Source: Massilia sp. (GTDB lineage Bacteria > Pseudomonadota > Gammaproteobacteria > Burkholderiales > Burkholderiaceae_D). Taken from it: a stretch of DNA of 32,954 nucleotides. Made by a program: the position numbers and the translations under genes. A model generated the notes under the pieces. It was not told the origin of the DNA. It saw only the letters and a program-made list of their open reading frames with translations, and ran no database searches. Positions 17,422 to 29,843 of the stretch are shown here, one piece after another. Within the stretch, counting starts at the first letter, position 1; every line of letters starts with the position of its first letter. The stretch lies in the NCBI GenBank assembly GCA_025359245.1, contig JANYGW010000196.1, positions 1-32,954 of the forward strand. Reading direction: 5' to 3'.

Positions 17422-19011
17422 ATGACCCTCGCCACCCCAGCCGGTATGGATATCAAGGCCGATATCAAGCCAGGCTACGAACAGATTCTGACCGCCGAAG
17501 CGCTCGCGCTGGTGGCCAAGCTGACGCGCGCGTTCGAACCGCGCCGCCAGGAGCTGCTGGCCCTGCGCGTCGAGCGCGCCAAGCGCCTCGACGCCGGCGA
17601 GCGTCCGGACTTCCTGGCCGAGACCGCGCACATCCGCGCCGGCGACTGGAAAATCGCCCCGATCCCGGCCGCGCTGGAATGCCGCCGCGTCGAAATCACC
17701 GGCCCGGTCGAGCGCAAGATGGTCATCAACGCCTTCAATTCGGGCGCCGACAGCTACATGACCGACTTCGAAGATTCGAACACGCCGAACTGGGACAACC
17801 AGATCACCGGCCAGATCAACATGATGGACGCCGTGCGCCGCACCATCTCGATGGAACAGAACGGCAAGGTCTACAAGCTCAATGACAAGATCGCGACCCT
17901 GGTCGTGCGTCCGCGCGGCTGGCACCTCGATGAAAAACACGTGCTGGTCGACGGCCAGCGCATCTCGGGCGGCATCTTCGACTTCGCGCTGTTCATGGTG
18001 CACAACGCCAAGGAGCAACTGGCGCGCGGCGCCGGTCCTTATTTCTACCTGCCGAAGATGGAATCGCACCTCGAAGCGCGCCTGTGGAACGACATCTTCG
18101 TGATGACGCAACAGGAACTGGGCCTGCCGCAAGGGACCATCAAGGCGACCGTGCTGATCGAAACCATCCTGGCCGCGTTCGAGATGGATGAAATCCTGTA
18201 CGAATTGCGCGAACACAGCTCGGGCCTGAATGCCGGGCGCTGGGATTACATCTTTTCGTGCATCAAAAAATTCAAGCTCGACAAGGACTTCTGCCTGGCC
18301 GACCGCCCGAAAGTGACGATGACGTCGCCGTTCATGCGCGCCTACGCCTTGCTGCTGCTGAAGACCTGCCACAAGCGCGGCGCGCCGGCCATCGGCGGCA
18401 TGGCTGCGCTGATCCCGATCAAGAACGATCCCGAGAAAAACGAGATCGCCATGGGCGGCGTGCGCAGCGACAAGGCGCGCGATGCGACCGACGGCTACGA
18501 CGGCGGCTGGGTCGCGCACCCGGGCCTGGTGGCATTGGCGATGGGCGAATTCACCAAGGTCCTGGGCGACAGGCCGAACCAGATCAACAAGCAGCGTCCG
18601 GACATCAACGTGACCGCGGCCGAACTGCTCGACTTCAAGCCGGAAGCGCCGATCACCGAAGCGGGCCTGCGCTACAACATCAACGTCGGCATCCATTACC
18701 TGGGCAGCTGGCTGGCCGGTAACGGCTGCGTGCCTATCCATAACCTGATGGAAGACGCGGCCACCGCCGAGATCAGCCGTTCGCAGGTATGGCAGTGGAT
18801 CCGTTCGACCAAGGGCGTGCTGGAAGACGGCCGCAAGGTCACCGCCGACATGGTGCGCGCGATGATTCCGCAGGAGCTGGCCAAGGTCAAGGAAGTCGCG
18901 CCGAACGGCGACAGCCCGACCTACGTGCGTGCTGCGACGATTTTTGAAGAGATGTCGACCTCGGATGATTTTGCCGAGTTCCTGACCTTGCCGCTGTACG
19001 AAGAAATCTAA
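17422..19011 (+). CDS. aceB: Malate synthase A
   Basis: Condenses glyoxylate with acetyl-CoA to give malate, the second step of the glyoxylate shunt, and allows growth on acetate and fatty acids. The 529-residue length matches E. coli AceB (533). Visible family segments are 'TDFEDSNTPNWDNQITGQIN', 'VVRPRGWHLDEKHV', the signature 'KATVLIETILAAFEMDEIL', and 'NLMEDAATAEISRSQVWQW', which contains the probable catalytic Asp. The ATG at 17422 follows AGGAG by 6 nt; an earlier in-frame ATG at 17350 has no such site and would add unrelated residues. Isocitrate lyase is not in the window. Regulation by the divergent LysR protein is likely. Confidence 0.98.
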   Translation: MTLATPAGMDIKADIKPGYEQILTAEALALVAKLTRAFEPRRQELLALRVERAKRLDAGERPDFLAETAHIRAGDWKIAPIPAALECRRVEITGPVERKMVINAFNSGADSYMTDFEDSNTPNWDNQITGQINMMDAVRRTISMEQNGKVYKLNDKIATLVVRPRGWHLDEKHVLVDGQRISGGIFDFALFMVHNAKEQLARGAGPYFYLPKMESHLEARLWNDIFVMTQQELGLPQGTIKATVLIETILAAFEMDEILYELREHSSGLNAGRWDYIFSCIKKFKLDKDFCLADRPKVTMTSPFMRAYALLLLKTCHKRGAPAIGGMAALIPIKNDPEKNEIAMGGVRSDKARDATDGYDGGWVAHPGLVALAMGEFTKVLGDRPNQINKQRPDINVTAAELLDFKPEAPITEAGLRYNINVGIHYLGSWLAGNGCVPIHNLMEDAATAEISRSQVWQWIRSTKGVLEDGRKVTADMVRAMIPQELAKVKEVAPNGDSPTYVRAATIFEEMSTSDDFAEFLTLPLYEEI

Positions 19012-19031
19012 GCCGCAGTCGAAGGCCAAGC

Positions 19032-19110
19032 ACATCGTCCCTGCGAGGCGGGGACCCGTAGCACATATGGTCTGACGTGCTATGGGTCCCCGCCTGCGCA
19101 GGGACGATGT
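19032..19110. repeat. REP-like long inverted repeat at a convergent junction, copy 3
   Basis: Two arms of about 35 bp (left arm starts ACATCGTCCCTGCGAGGCGG) pair with one single-base bulge and two mismatches around a short centre. The outer arm matches the copies at 1455-1495 and 16278-16349. It sits between converging aceB and the hybrid kinase gene. Confidence 0.88.
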
Positions 19111-19148
19111 TGTTTTAGGGTGGTGATTTGCCGGCGCTGCGGCTTCGG

Positions 19149-23567
<4,419 letters not shown>

Positions 23568-23571
23568 CAAA

Positions 23572-24681
23572 TCAGGGCTCCGAAAAAATGAAGTCGAACG
23601 TGCGTTGCTGCTGGTTGCCGATGTTCAGGCCCATGTGATTGGCGGTGCGCAGGTTCAGCGCGGTATGCAGCTCGCGCAGCGGCTGCACGCCTTTCTTGCG
23701 CGTCTCGCCGGCCATCAGGCCGAGCGCGGCGCCGGCCAGCGACTTGCCCAATTCGACATTGTTGGGGCTCATGGCAAACAGCGCGCCTTTGCGGGCATGC
23801 AGGATATTGCTCGAGAAAATAGGCACATTGTAGTTCCAGGACTCCTGCAGGATCAGCGGCAGCAGCGTGCCTTCCTCGACCGTGGTGCTGTCGTGCGGCA
23901 GCCAGAGCGCATCGCGGCGGTTGTCGGCGGCGCGGATCAGGGTCGAATACAGGTGCGCGGCCTGGGCCAGGTCGTGCGCCTCGTGGGCCACCAGTTCCAG
24001 GCCCTGGGCGCGCGCCGCCTCGCGCGCCAGGCGCAGCAGCCATTCGGTTTTGCGCGGGTCGTACACCACCAGCACGCGCCGCACGTCGGGCAGCAGCGTG
24101 CGCAGGCGGGCAAACAGCAGCGCCGGATCGGGCGTGAGGCTGATCCCGTTGACGTTGACGATTTCGGCGTCCGACAGCAGCAGCGCGCCGCCCACCAGCA
24201 CCAGGATGTCGCGGTCGAGCCCGGCCGCCACGCTCAGGCCCTGGCGCCCGAGCGCGATGACGACGCGGGTCCCGCTGCGCTTGAGCTGCATGTTCAATTC
24301 GGCCGGATCGGTGCGCGCTTCGACCGCGTAGCTGTGCACGCGCACCCGGGTGCGTTCCTCGATCCCCTGGATCATGCTGATGAAGGCGCTGCGCACCGGT
24401 TCCGAGACGTTCGGGTACAGCACCGCGATACTGCCCTTGCCGGCCGAGGCTTGCAGGTCGGGCCGGCGCAGCTGGTCCTCGAGCTGGGCCGCGGTGATCG
24501 GGCGCATGTCGTAGGCGGCCGCGCTGGCCGAGGCCAGGTCGAGCCGCTCGAACAGGCCGGACGCGTTGGCGCCGGACTCGTTGGCGGCGATCGCGCGCGG
24601 CGCCGCGCCCAGCAGCAGGATCAGCAACGAAACCAGGGCGCAGCGCAGCGCCGGGACGAGGGAAGGGAAAAGTGTTGTCAT
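23572..24681 (-). CDS. Periplasmic solute-binding protein, ABC_sub_bind (PF04392) type, kinase-proximal copy
   Basis: A 369-residue exported protein with a signal peptide (hydrophobic 'ALVSLLILLLGAAPRAIA', cleavage near residues 32-33). The body follows the two-lobed ABC_sub_bind pattern: 'IAVLYPNVSEPVRSAFISMI', 'RSGTRVVIALGRQGLSVAA', 'LTPDPALLFARLRTLLPDV', 'RRVLVVYDPRKTEWLLRLA' and 'PIFSSNILHARKGALFAMSP'. No ABC permease or ATPase is nearby. It shares many aligned blocks with the next gene upstream, so the two are paralogues. The stop is 4 bp before the kinase ATG and the kinase ribosome site lies inside this gene. I infer that it presents a ligand to the kinase sensor domain; the ligand is unknown. 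Confidence 0.87.
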   Translation of the reverse strand: MTTLFPSLVPALRCALVSLLILLLGAAPRAIAANESGANASGLFERLDLASASAAAYDMRPITAAQLEDQLRRPDLQASAGKGSIAVLYPNVSEPVRSAFISMIQGIEERTRVRVHSYAVEARTDPAELNMQLKRSGTRVVIALGRQGLSVAAGLDRDILVLVGGALLLSDAEIVNVNGISLTPDPALLFARLRTLLPDVRRVLVVYDPRKTEWLLRLAREAARAQGLELVAHEAHDLAQAAHLYSTLIRAADNRRDALWLPHDSTTVEEGTLLPLILQESWNYNVPIFSSNILHARKGALFAMSPNNVELGKSLAGAALGLMAGETRKKGVQPLRELHTALNLRTANHMGLNIGNQQQRTFDFIFSEP

Positions 24682-24739
24682 TGCGAACTGCGAAGGGCTG
24701 TGTTGGTCCGGTTGCGCTACCCGGCGAATAGCAATCCGC

Positions 24740-24745
24740 AGTATA
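24740..24745 (-). promoter_or_regulatory. Possible -10 element for the binding protein-kinase pair
   Basis: On the minus strand TATACT lies in the 123-bp gap between the two binding-protein genes, about 60 nt before the ATG at 24681. No convincing -35 accompanies it, so the pair may have its own weak promoter or be read from upstream. Confidence 0.3.
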
Positions 24746-24804
24746 CGACAGGAAAGTAGCTTTAAAGAAAGGAAATTTGATCCTGTGCGGCAGAATTTCC
24801 ATGC

Positions 24805-25857
24805 TCAGGCAGGCGGATAGACATAGTGAAATGCACGCTGCATATGCGCATCGATGACGATGCCGAAATGGCTGGCGGTGCGCGTGTTGAGCGCGGCATG
24901 CACATCGCGTAAAGGCGTGACCCCGCGCGCCGGGGCAGTGCCGGCGACCAGGTCGCTGGCCAGGTTGGCCAGCGTGTGGCCCAGTTCGGGATTGTTCGGG
25001 TACAGCGAAAACAGCACGCCCTTGTTAACATGCAGGAAACTGCTGGAGAATACCGGCACCGTGTGATCCCAGGACTCGCGCAGCACGATCGGCATGATGG
25101 TCATTTCATCGACCGTGGTCGGGTCGTTCGGCAGCCACAGGGCGTCGCGCTTGCCGTCGGCGCTGGCGAAGGCCGTTTCGTACAAGCGGGCGGCGCCGGC
25201 CAGGTCGCGCGCTTCGTGGGCGATCAGCTCCAGGCCGTGCGCGCGGGCAGCGTCGCGCGCCAGCTTGACCAGCCATTCGCTGTTTTGCGGGTTGTAGACG
25301 ACGATCACCCGCCGCACCGCCGGCAGCAGCGTCTTGAGCTGGGCAAACAGCAGGGCCGGGTCGGGGGTGAGGCAGATGCCGAACTGCTTGTCGCCATCGG
25401 GTACCGACGACACGCCGCCGATCACCACGCCCATAGGCGCATCGAAGGCGGCGGCCGCTTTCAGACCCTGGCGGCCGAGCGCGACTACTACCCGGGTGCC
25501 GTTGCGCTTGAGCACAACCGACAGTTCCTGCAAGTTCTGGTTGGCGGAAATCGGATAGGCGCGCACGCGCTGGCGCGCATGCTCCTCGATGCCGCCGATG
25601 ATTTCGATGAAAATCTTGCGGAACGGCTCGCCCAGGTCGGGAAACAGCACGCCGATCGGCTCGCCGGCCAGGCTATGCACGCGCACCACCTCGGTGCTGC
25701 CGGCCTGGGCCAGCACGGCAGCCGACGGCAGCGCCAGGGCGGCTCCGAGCGCGGCGCAGCGCAACAAAAATGCGCGCGTGCCGGCATCCGGCTGGTCATT
25801 CACCGGCGCAACTGGCTTGGACAAGGTACCGGTCGGGCAAATAGAGGCAGTTCCCAT
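24805..25857 (-). CDS. Periplasmic solute-binding protein, ABC_sub_bind (PF04392) type, distal paralogue
   Basis: A 350-residue exported protein with a signal peptide ('FLLRCAALGAALALPSAAVL' ending in AQA). From the ATG the leader is about 30 residues longer than usual; a GTG at codon 19 (Val-Asn-Asp-Gln) would give a normal leader, so the start is uncertain. The body matches the downstream paralogue block by block: 'IGVLFPDLGEPFRKIFIEII', 'RNGTRVVVALGRQGLKAAA', 'LTPDPALLFAQLKTLLPAV', 'PVFSSSFLHVNKGVLFSLYP'. It heads a minus-strand cluster with the second binding protein and the hybrid kinase. Two diverged copies may allow two ligands to be sensed. No transport partner genes are present. Confidence 0.86.
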   Translation of the reverse strand: MGTASICPTGTLSKPVAPVNDQPDAGTRAFLLRCAALGAALALPSAAVLAQAGSTEVVRVHSLAGEPIGVLFPDLGEPFRKIFIEIIGGIEEHARQRVRAYPISANQNLQELSVVLKRNGTRVVVALGRQGLKAAAAFDAPMGVVIGGVSSVPDGDKQFGICLTPDPALLFAQLKTLLPAVRRVIVVYNPQNSEWLVKLARDAARAHGLELIAHEARDLAGAARLYETAFASADGKRDALWLPNDPTTVDEMTIMPIVLRESWDHTVPVFSSSFLHVNKGVLFSLYPNNPELGHTLANLASDLVAGTAPARGVTPLRDVHAALNTRTASHFGIVIDAHMQRAFHYVYPPA

Positions 25858-26001
25858 CTGGGGTGAGGGCCCAGCATCGTGTGCAATGACTGAGCCCGGA
25901 AGCAGGCCGTTGGCCTGGAGTAATTTCTACACCGTCATTATGATCACGATATGGGGTGCGTGGCTGCAATGAAATAAAAATATTTCACCAAGTACAATAA
26001 C

Positions 26002-26802
26002 TTAAAACGAATTTTTCCATTCCCGCAGCGCGGCGAAGGTGGCCAGCGGCGCTGCGCCGGGCGCCAGCCGGCCCAGGCCGACCAGTCCGGCGGCGATCTC
26101 GGCCTGGCGGTAGCGCAGAAAGGGATTGGTCGCCTTTTCCAGCCCGATGGTGGACGGGATGGTCGGCAGGCCGCGCTCGCGCTTGGCGCTTTCGGCCGCG
26201 ATGCGCTGGCCGATGGCCGCATTGCCTGGCTCGACCGTGTGGGCGAAGCGCAGGTTGGCCAAGGTATATTCGTGGGCGCAATAGACCAGCGTATCGTCGG
26301 GCAAGGCCGCCAGCTTGGCCAGCGAGGCGCTCAGCTGGGCCGGCGTGCCCTCGAACAGGCGGCCGCAGCCGCCGGCAAACAGCGTGTCGCCGCAAAACAG
26401 CCAGTGTGCGCCGGGCGTCTCGCGCACGTAGGCGATGTGCCCGAGCGTGTGGCCGGGAACGTCGAGCACGCGCAGCGTCAGGTCGAGGCCGGGCACGGCG
26501 AGCCGGTCACCCTCGGCCAGCGGCGCCGTGACGGCCGCGATGCCATCGTGGCGCGGCCCGAACACCGGCACGTCGCAGGCCGCCAGCAGGGCCGGCACGC
26601 CACCGATGTGGTCAGCATGGTGGTGGGTGAGTAAAATGGCCGTGAGCGTGAGATGATGGTCGGCCAGCGCGGCAAAGATGGGTTCGGCGGCGCCGGGGTC
26701 GATGGCGACCGCATGGACGCCGTCGTGCACCAGCCACAAATAATTATTCTGGAATGCGGGAATGGCGAGGACGCTCAACGCGCGGTGCGGCAAATTCGGC
26801 AT
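26002..26802 (-). CDS. gloB: Hydroxyacylglutathione hydrolase (glyoxalase II)
   Basis: Hydrolyses S-D-lactoylglutathione to D-lactate and glutathione in methylglyoxal detoxification. The 266-residue metallo-beta-lactamase-fold protein has the metal motif THHHADH at residues 59-65, a second metal ligand set in VPGHTLGH and [17 protein letters not shown], and the C-terminal substrate-binding part '[14 protein letters not shown]' and '[13 protein letters not shown]'. Length is standard. The start at 26802 leaves only 27 bp to the divergent methyltransferase gene. A longer reading frame that continues to 27303 runs through that gene and is not used. Confidence 0.96.
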   Translation of the reverse strand: MPNLPHRALSVLAIPAFQNNYLWLVHDGVHAVAIDPGAAEPIFAALADHHLTLTAILLTHHHADHIGGVPALLAACDVPVFGPRHDGIAAVTAPLAEGDRLAVPGLDLTLRVLDVPGHTLGHIAYVRETPGAHWLFCGDTLFAGGCGRLFEGTPAQLSASLAKLAALPDDTLVYCAHEYTLANLRFAHTVEPGNAAIGQRIAAESAKRERGLPTIPSTIGLEKATNPFLRYRQAEIAAGLVGLGRLAPGAAPLATFAALREWKNSF

Positions 26803-26829
26803 GGTGGATATTTCGACAAAAAGGTAGGC

Positions 26830-27609
26830 ATGGATAGCGCGGCATCCGAGAAGTCCATTATAGCCCTTGACGGCTGGCTGCAAACGCCGGCCGGGGCCTA
26901 CGTGCGGGCCTGGGAACAGGCTTGCCTGGACGAGTTGACGGCCGATATCTTCGGCTACAACGCCGTGCAGATCGGGCTGCCGCAGATCGATGCGCTGGCA
27001 GCCAACCGGATGCCCAATAAATGGCAGGCGGCCACGCGCAGTTCCAGCAGCGAACAATTGCTGCTGGCGCCGGGCGGCAAGCAGATCGCCGTCGCGCTCG
27101 ATTTTGCCGAGCTGCCGTTCGCGTCGCAAAGCCTGGACCTGGTGGTGCTGCCCCACGTGCTCGAGTTCGCCGCCGAGCCGCACCAGGTGCTGCGCGAGGT
27201 CGAACGGGTGCTCATTCCCGAGGGCCAGGTCATCATTTGCGGCTTCAATCCGGCCAGCCTGTGGGGCGCGCGCCAGGGCCTGGGCCGGCTCACCGGATCG
27301 CACTACCTGCCCGTGGCCGGTGAATTCATCTCTATGCCGCGCATGAAAGACTGGTTAAAATTGTTGAATCTTGGCGTTAGCCGCAGCCATTTCGGTTGCT
27401 ACGCGCCGCCATGCCGCACGGCCCACTGGATCAACCGCTTCGCCTTCATGGAGCAGGCCGGGCAGCGCTGGTGGCCTGTCCTTGGTGCGGTGTACATGGT
27501 GCACGCCATCAAGCGGGTCAAGGGAATGACCATGATCGGTCCCGCATGGAACAAAAAATCGGCGACGGCCTCACAAGCCGTGCCGGCAACGAACAGAAAG
27601 CGCGAATGA
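26830..27609 (+). CDS. Class I SAM-dependent methyltransferase (YafS-like)
   Basis: A 259-residue protein with a partial Rossmann methyltransferase core: '[20 protein letters not shown]' and '[20 protein letters not shown]' match motifs post-I to III of the Methyltransf_11 type. The usual glycine-rich motif I (near [11 protein letters not shown]) is weak. The ATG at 26830 has AAGG about 6 nt upstream. The order gloB, methyltransferase, rnhA, dnaQ is the same as gloB-yafS-rnhA-dnaQ in E. coli, which supports orthology to YafS. The substrate is unknown. The stop overlaps the rnhA start (ATGA), so the two are translationally coupled. Confidence 0.85.
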   Translation: MDSAASEKSIIALDGWLQTPAGAYVRAWEQACLDELTADIFGYNAVQIGLPQIDALAANRMPNKWQAATRSSSSEQLLLAPGGKQIAVALDFAELPFASQSLDLVVLPHVLEFAAEPHQVLREVERVLIPEGQVIICGFNPASLWGARQGLGRLTGSHYLPVAGEFISMPRMKDWLKLLNLGVSRSHFGCYAPPCRTAHWINRFAFMEQAGQRWWPVLGAVYMVHAIKRVKGMTMIGPAWNKKSATASQAVPATNRKRE

Positions 27610-28043
27610 GTAAAGTAGATATTTTTGCCGATGGCGCCTGCAAGGGCAATCCGGGCACCGGCGGCTGGGGCGCCTTGCTGGTGGCCGACGGGCATGAGAA
27701 GGAAATTTTTGGCGGCGAACTCAATACCACGAATAACCGGATGGAACTGACGGCCGTCATCGAGGCGCTCAAGACCTTGACGCGCCCGTGCGAAGTGGTG
27801 GTCTACACCGACAGCCAGTACGTGCAAAAGGGCATTTCGGAATGGATCAAGGGCTGGAAGGCGCGCGGCTGGAAAACCGCGGCCAAGGAGCCGGTCAAGA
27901 ACGAAGACCTGTGGAAGCTGCTCGACGCGGCCCAGGGGCTGCACAAGGTCGACTGGAAATGGGTGCGCGGCCACAGCGGTCATCCGGGCAACGAACGCGC
28001 GGACGGCCTGGCCAACCGCGGCGTCGAAACGGTGCGGCGCTGA
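27606..28043 (+). CDS. rnhA: Ribonuclease HI
   Basis: Cleaves the RNA strand of RNA-DNA hybrids, removing primers and R-loops. The 145-residue protein has the catalytic quartet Asp9, Glu47, Asp69 and Asp133 and the conserved His123 ([12 protein letters not shown]). The basic handle is present ('[18 protein letters not shown]'). Length is slightly below E. coli RnhA (155). It starts inside the methyltransferase stop codon. Here it runs in the same direction as dnaQ, whereas in E. coli the two are divergent. Confidence 0.97.
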   Translation: MSKVDIFADGACKGNPGTGGWGALLVADGHEKEIFGGELNTTNNRMELTAVIEALKTLTRPCEVVVYTDSQYVQKGISEWIKGWKARGWKTAAKEPVKNEDLWKLLDAAQGLHKVDWKWVRGHSGHPGNERADGLANRGVETVRR

Positions 28044-28058
28044 CCAGCCGGCGCGCTT

Positions 28059-28067
28059 TGCTATACT
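28059..28067 (+). promoter_or_regulatory. Extended -10 promoter of dnaQ
   Basis: TGC followed by TATACT lies 32 nt upstream of the dnaQ start, in the 56-bp gap after rnhA. The extended TG makes up for an unclear -35. Confidence 0.55.
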
Positions 28068-28099
28068 GCGCGCCTTTGTTTCCCCTTATTTAGAATGCC

Positions 28100-28804
28100 A
28101 TGCGCCAAATCGTCCTCGATACTGAAACCACTGGTCTGAATCCCCGCACGGGCGACCGCGTCATTGAAGTGGGCTGCGTCGAACTGCATAACCGCATGCT
28201 GACCGGGAATAACTTCCACCGCTATATCAATCCGGAGCGCGATTCGGAAGAGGGCGCGCTGGCGGTGCACGGCCTGACCACCGAGTTCTTGCGCGACAAG
28301 CCCAAGTTCGCCGAGATCGCGGCCGAACTGCGCGATTACATCCAGGGCGCGGAAGTCATTATCCACAATGCGCCGTTCGACCTGGGTTTCCTGAACAACG
28401 AATTCAAGCTGCTGGGCCTGCCGACCTTCACCGAGCATTGCAGCGGCGTCATCGATACCCTGGTCAACGCCAAGGAAATGCGCCCGGGCAAGCGCAACTC
28501 GCTCGATGCGCTGTGCGACCACTATGGCGTATCGAACTCGCACCGCAAGCTGCACGGCGCGCTGCTCGATGCCGAGCTGCTGGCCGACGTGTACCTGTCG
28601 ATGACGCGCGGCCAGAACAGCCTGTCGATGGACCTGGAGGAGGAGGTGGCCGACGGCGGCGGCCTGCTCGAGGCGGTGGCGCTGGCCGAAGTGATCGTGC
28701 TGTCCGCCGATGCCGAGGAGCTGGCCGCGCATGACAGCCTGCTGGGCGGGCTCGACAAGGCGGTCAAGGGCAGCTGTATCTGGAGAACGTACGCTGAAGC
28801 GTGA
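28100..28804 (+). CDS. dnaQ: DNA polymerase III epsilon subunit (3'-5' proofreading exonuclease)
   Basis: Proofreading subunit of the replicative polymerase. The 234-residue protein has all DEDDh residues: Asp7 and Glu9 (LDTETTG), Asp94 (HNAPFDLGFL), His152 and Asp157 (HGALLDAEL). After the exonuclease domain, QNSLSM near residue 172 fits the beta-clamp-binding motif, and the C-terminal ~50 residues would contact the alpha subunit. An ATG five bases upstream (28095) is out of frame. It has its own promoter and a strong terminator. Confidence 0.97.
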   Translation: MRQIVLDTETTGLNPRTGDRVIEVGCVELHNRMLTGNNFHRYINPERDSEEGALAVHGLTTEFLRDKPKFAEIAAELRDYIQGAEVIIHNAPFDLGFLNNEFKLLGLPTFTEHCSGVIDTLVNAKEMRPGKRNSLDALCDHYGVSNSHRKLHGALLDAELLADVYLSMTRGQNSLSMDLEEEVADGGGLLEAVALAEVIVLSADAEELAAHDSLLGGLDKAVKGSCIWRTYAEA

Positions 28805-28824
28805 TGGGTGCAGTCTTCCCTATG

Positions 28825-28853
28825 AAAAGCCCGGCCGCGATGCCGGGCTTTTT
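28825..28853 (+). terminator. Rho-independent terminator after dnaQ
   Basis: An 11-bp perfect stem (AAAAGCCCGGC against GCCGGGCTTTT) with a 6-nt loop runs into T5. It lies 20 bp after the dnaQ stop. Confidence 0.93.
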
Positions 28854-28882
28854 GCTTTCTGGACTATTTCTTTTGTCTGTTC

Positions 28883-28910
28883 CGTAACTTTCTGGGTGCT
28901 CGTGGATACT
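28883..28910 (+). promoter_or_regulatory. Possible promoter of the ECF sigma operon
   Basis: CGTAAC at 28883-28888 resembles the AAC-containing -35 of many ECF promoters, and GATACT at 28905-28910 could be its -10 or a sigma-70 -10. It lies 26 nt upstream of the sigma gene. Autoregulation is common for this class but is not shown here. Confidence 0.35.
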
Positions 28911-28936
28911 CTACCCATGCAAACACATTTTTCATC

Positions 28937-29416
28937 ATGAACCCTGTCGACGCCCTTTATCACGAGCACGCCAAGGCCGTCTTCCGGTTCTCGGTCGGCC
29001 TGTGCGGTGACGCCCACCAGGCCAACGACCTGGTGGCCGAAACCTTCATCCGCGCCATGCTGTCGTCCACGCCGATCGTCACCGAGACCGTCAGGGCCTA
29101 TCTGTGCACGATTGCCCGCCGGCTCTACTTGAAAGAATGGCATCACACGCGCCGCCACGTCGAGTTCGAAGATGTCTACGAACACGACGCAGCCGGGCCG
29201 GAACAACAGGCAATGGCGGTGCAGTCCATGCAGCACATGCTGGCCGCGCTGCAGCGGCTGCCGGAGACCGACCGCGCCGCCTTGCTGATGCGCGCCGAAG
29301 ACGTGGTGCCCTATGAAGATATTGCCCGGGTGCTGGAAATTTCGCTGTCCAGCGCCAAAACGAAAGTGTCGCGTTCCCGTTTAAAACTCGCCCTCTACCT
29401 GAAGGAAGCACCATGA
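28937..29416 (+). CDS. ECF-type RNA polymerase sigma factor
   Basis: A 159-residue sigma factor with only regions 2 and 4. Region 2 (about 5-75) has 'FRFSVGLCGDAHQANDLVAE' and ends in a basic helix (RLYLKEWHHTRRH). Region 4 (about 100-155) has the helix-turn-helix 'VPYEDIARVLEISLSSAKTK' followed by VSRSRLKLAL. The size and lack of regions 1 and 3 fit the ECF group. Its TGA overlaps the ATG of the next gene, the usual coupling of sigma and anti-sigma. The controlling signal is unknown. Confidence 0.93.
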   Translation: MNPVDALYHEHAKAVFRFSVGLCGDAHQANDLVAETFIRAMLSSTPIVTETVRAYLCTIARRLYLKEWHHTRRHVEFEDVYEHDAAGPEQQAMAVQSMQHMLAALQRLPETDRAALLMRAEDVVPYEDIARVLEISLSSAKTKVSRSRLKLALYLKEAP

Positions 29417-29829
29417 CTACCCCGCACGAAGATGTGATTATCGATTTACTGCCGCTGTATTTTGGCGACGAAGCGAGCGCAGCCAGCCGTGAACTGGTGG
29501 AGGACTATTTCGCCGGCCATCCGGTATTCGCCAGGACCATGCGTGAAACGCTGCAAGTGACGCCTGGCGTGCCGGCGCCGGCGCTGGAAAATAATGCGCG
29601 GACCGCGCTCAAACGCGTCAAAACCGGCCTGCGCTGGCAGGCTGCCCTGATCGCGGTCGGCATTTTCTTTAGCTTGCTTCCGTTGTCGTTCATGTATCGC
29701 TTTGGCAAACTCGAATACCTGATGCTGCGCGACGAACCGATGCAAGCAGCCATCTTTGTGTGCATCGCCGCGGCCGACTGGATCGCGCTGTGGCTGCTGC
29801 TGCGCCGCATGAACACTCCGCAACCCTAA
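29413..29829 (+). CDS. Probable membrane anti-sigma factor
   Basis: A 138-residue protein whose N-terminal half (MTTPHEDVIIDLLPLYFGDE then 'ASAASRELVEDYFAGHP') resembles the sigma-binding domain of zf-HC2-type anti-sigma factors, but the zinc-binding HxxxCxxC motif is absent. Two hydrophobic helices follow (about 76-96 and 109-130). It overlaps the sigma gene by 4 bp, which is the main evidence for its function. It would hold the sigma factor at the inner membrane until a signal arrives. Confidence 0.78.
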   Translation: MTTPHEDVIIDLLPLYFGDEASAASRELVEDYFAGHPVFARTMRETLQVTPGVPAPALENNARTALKRVKTGLRWQAALIAVGIFFSLLPLSFMYRFGKLEYLMLRDEPMQAAIFVCIAAADWIALWLLLRRMNTPQP

Positions 29830-29843
29830 CTGAAGGAATTTAC

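Noticed and set aside
26803..27303. N-terminal extension of gloB by 167 codons
   Set aside because: The extension is antisense to the methyltransferase gene; GloB proteins start at the residue chosen at 26802.
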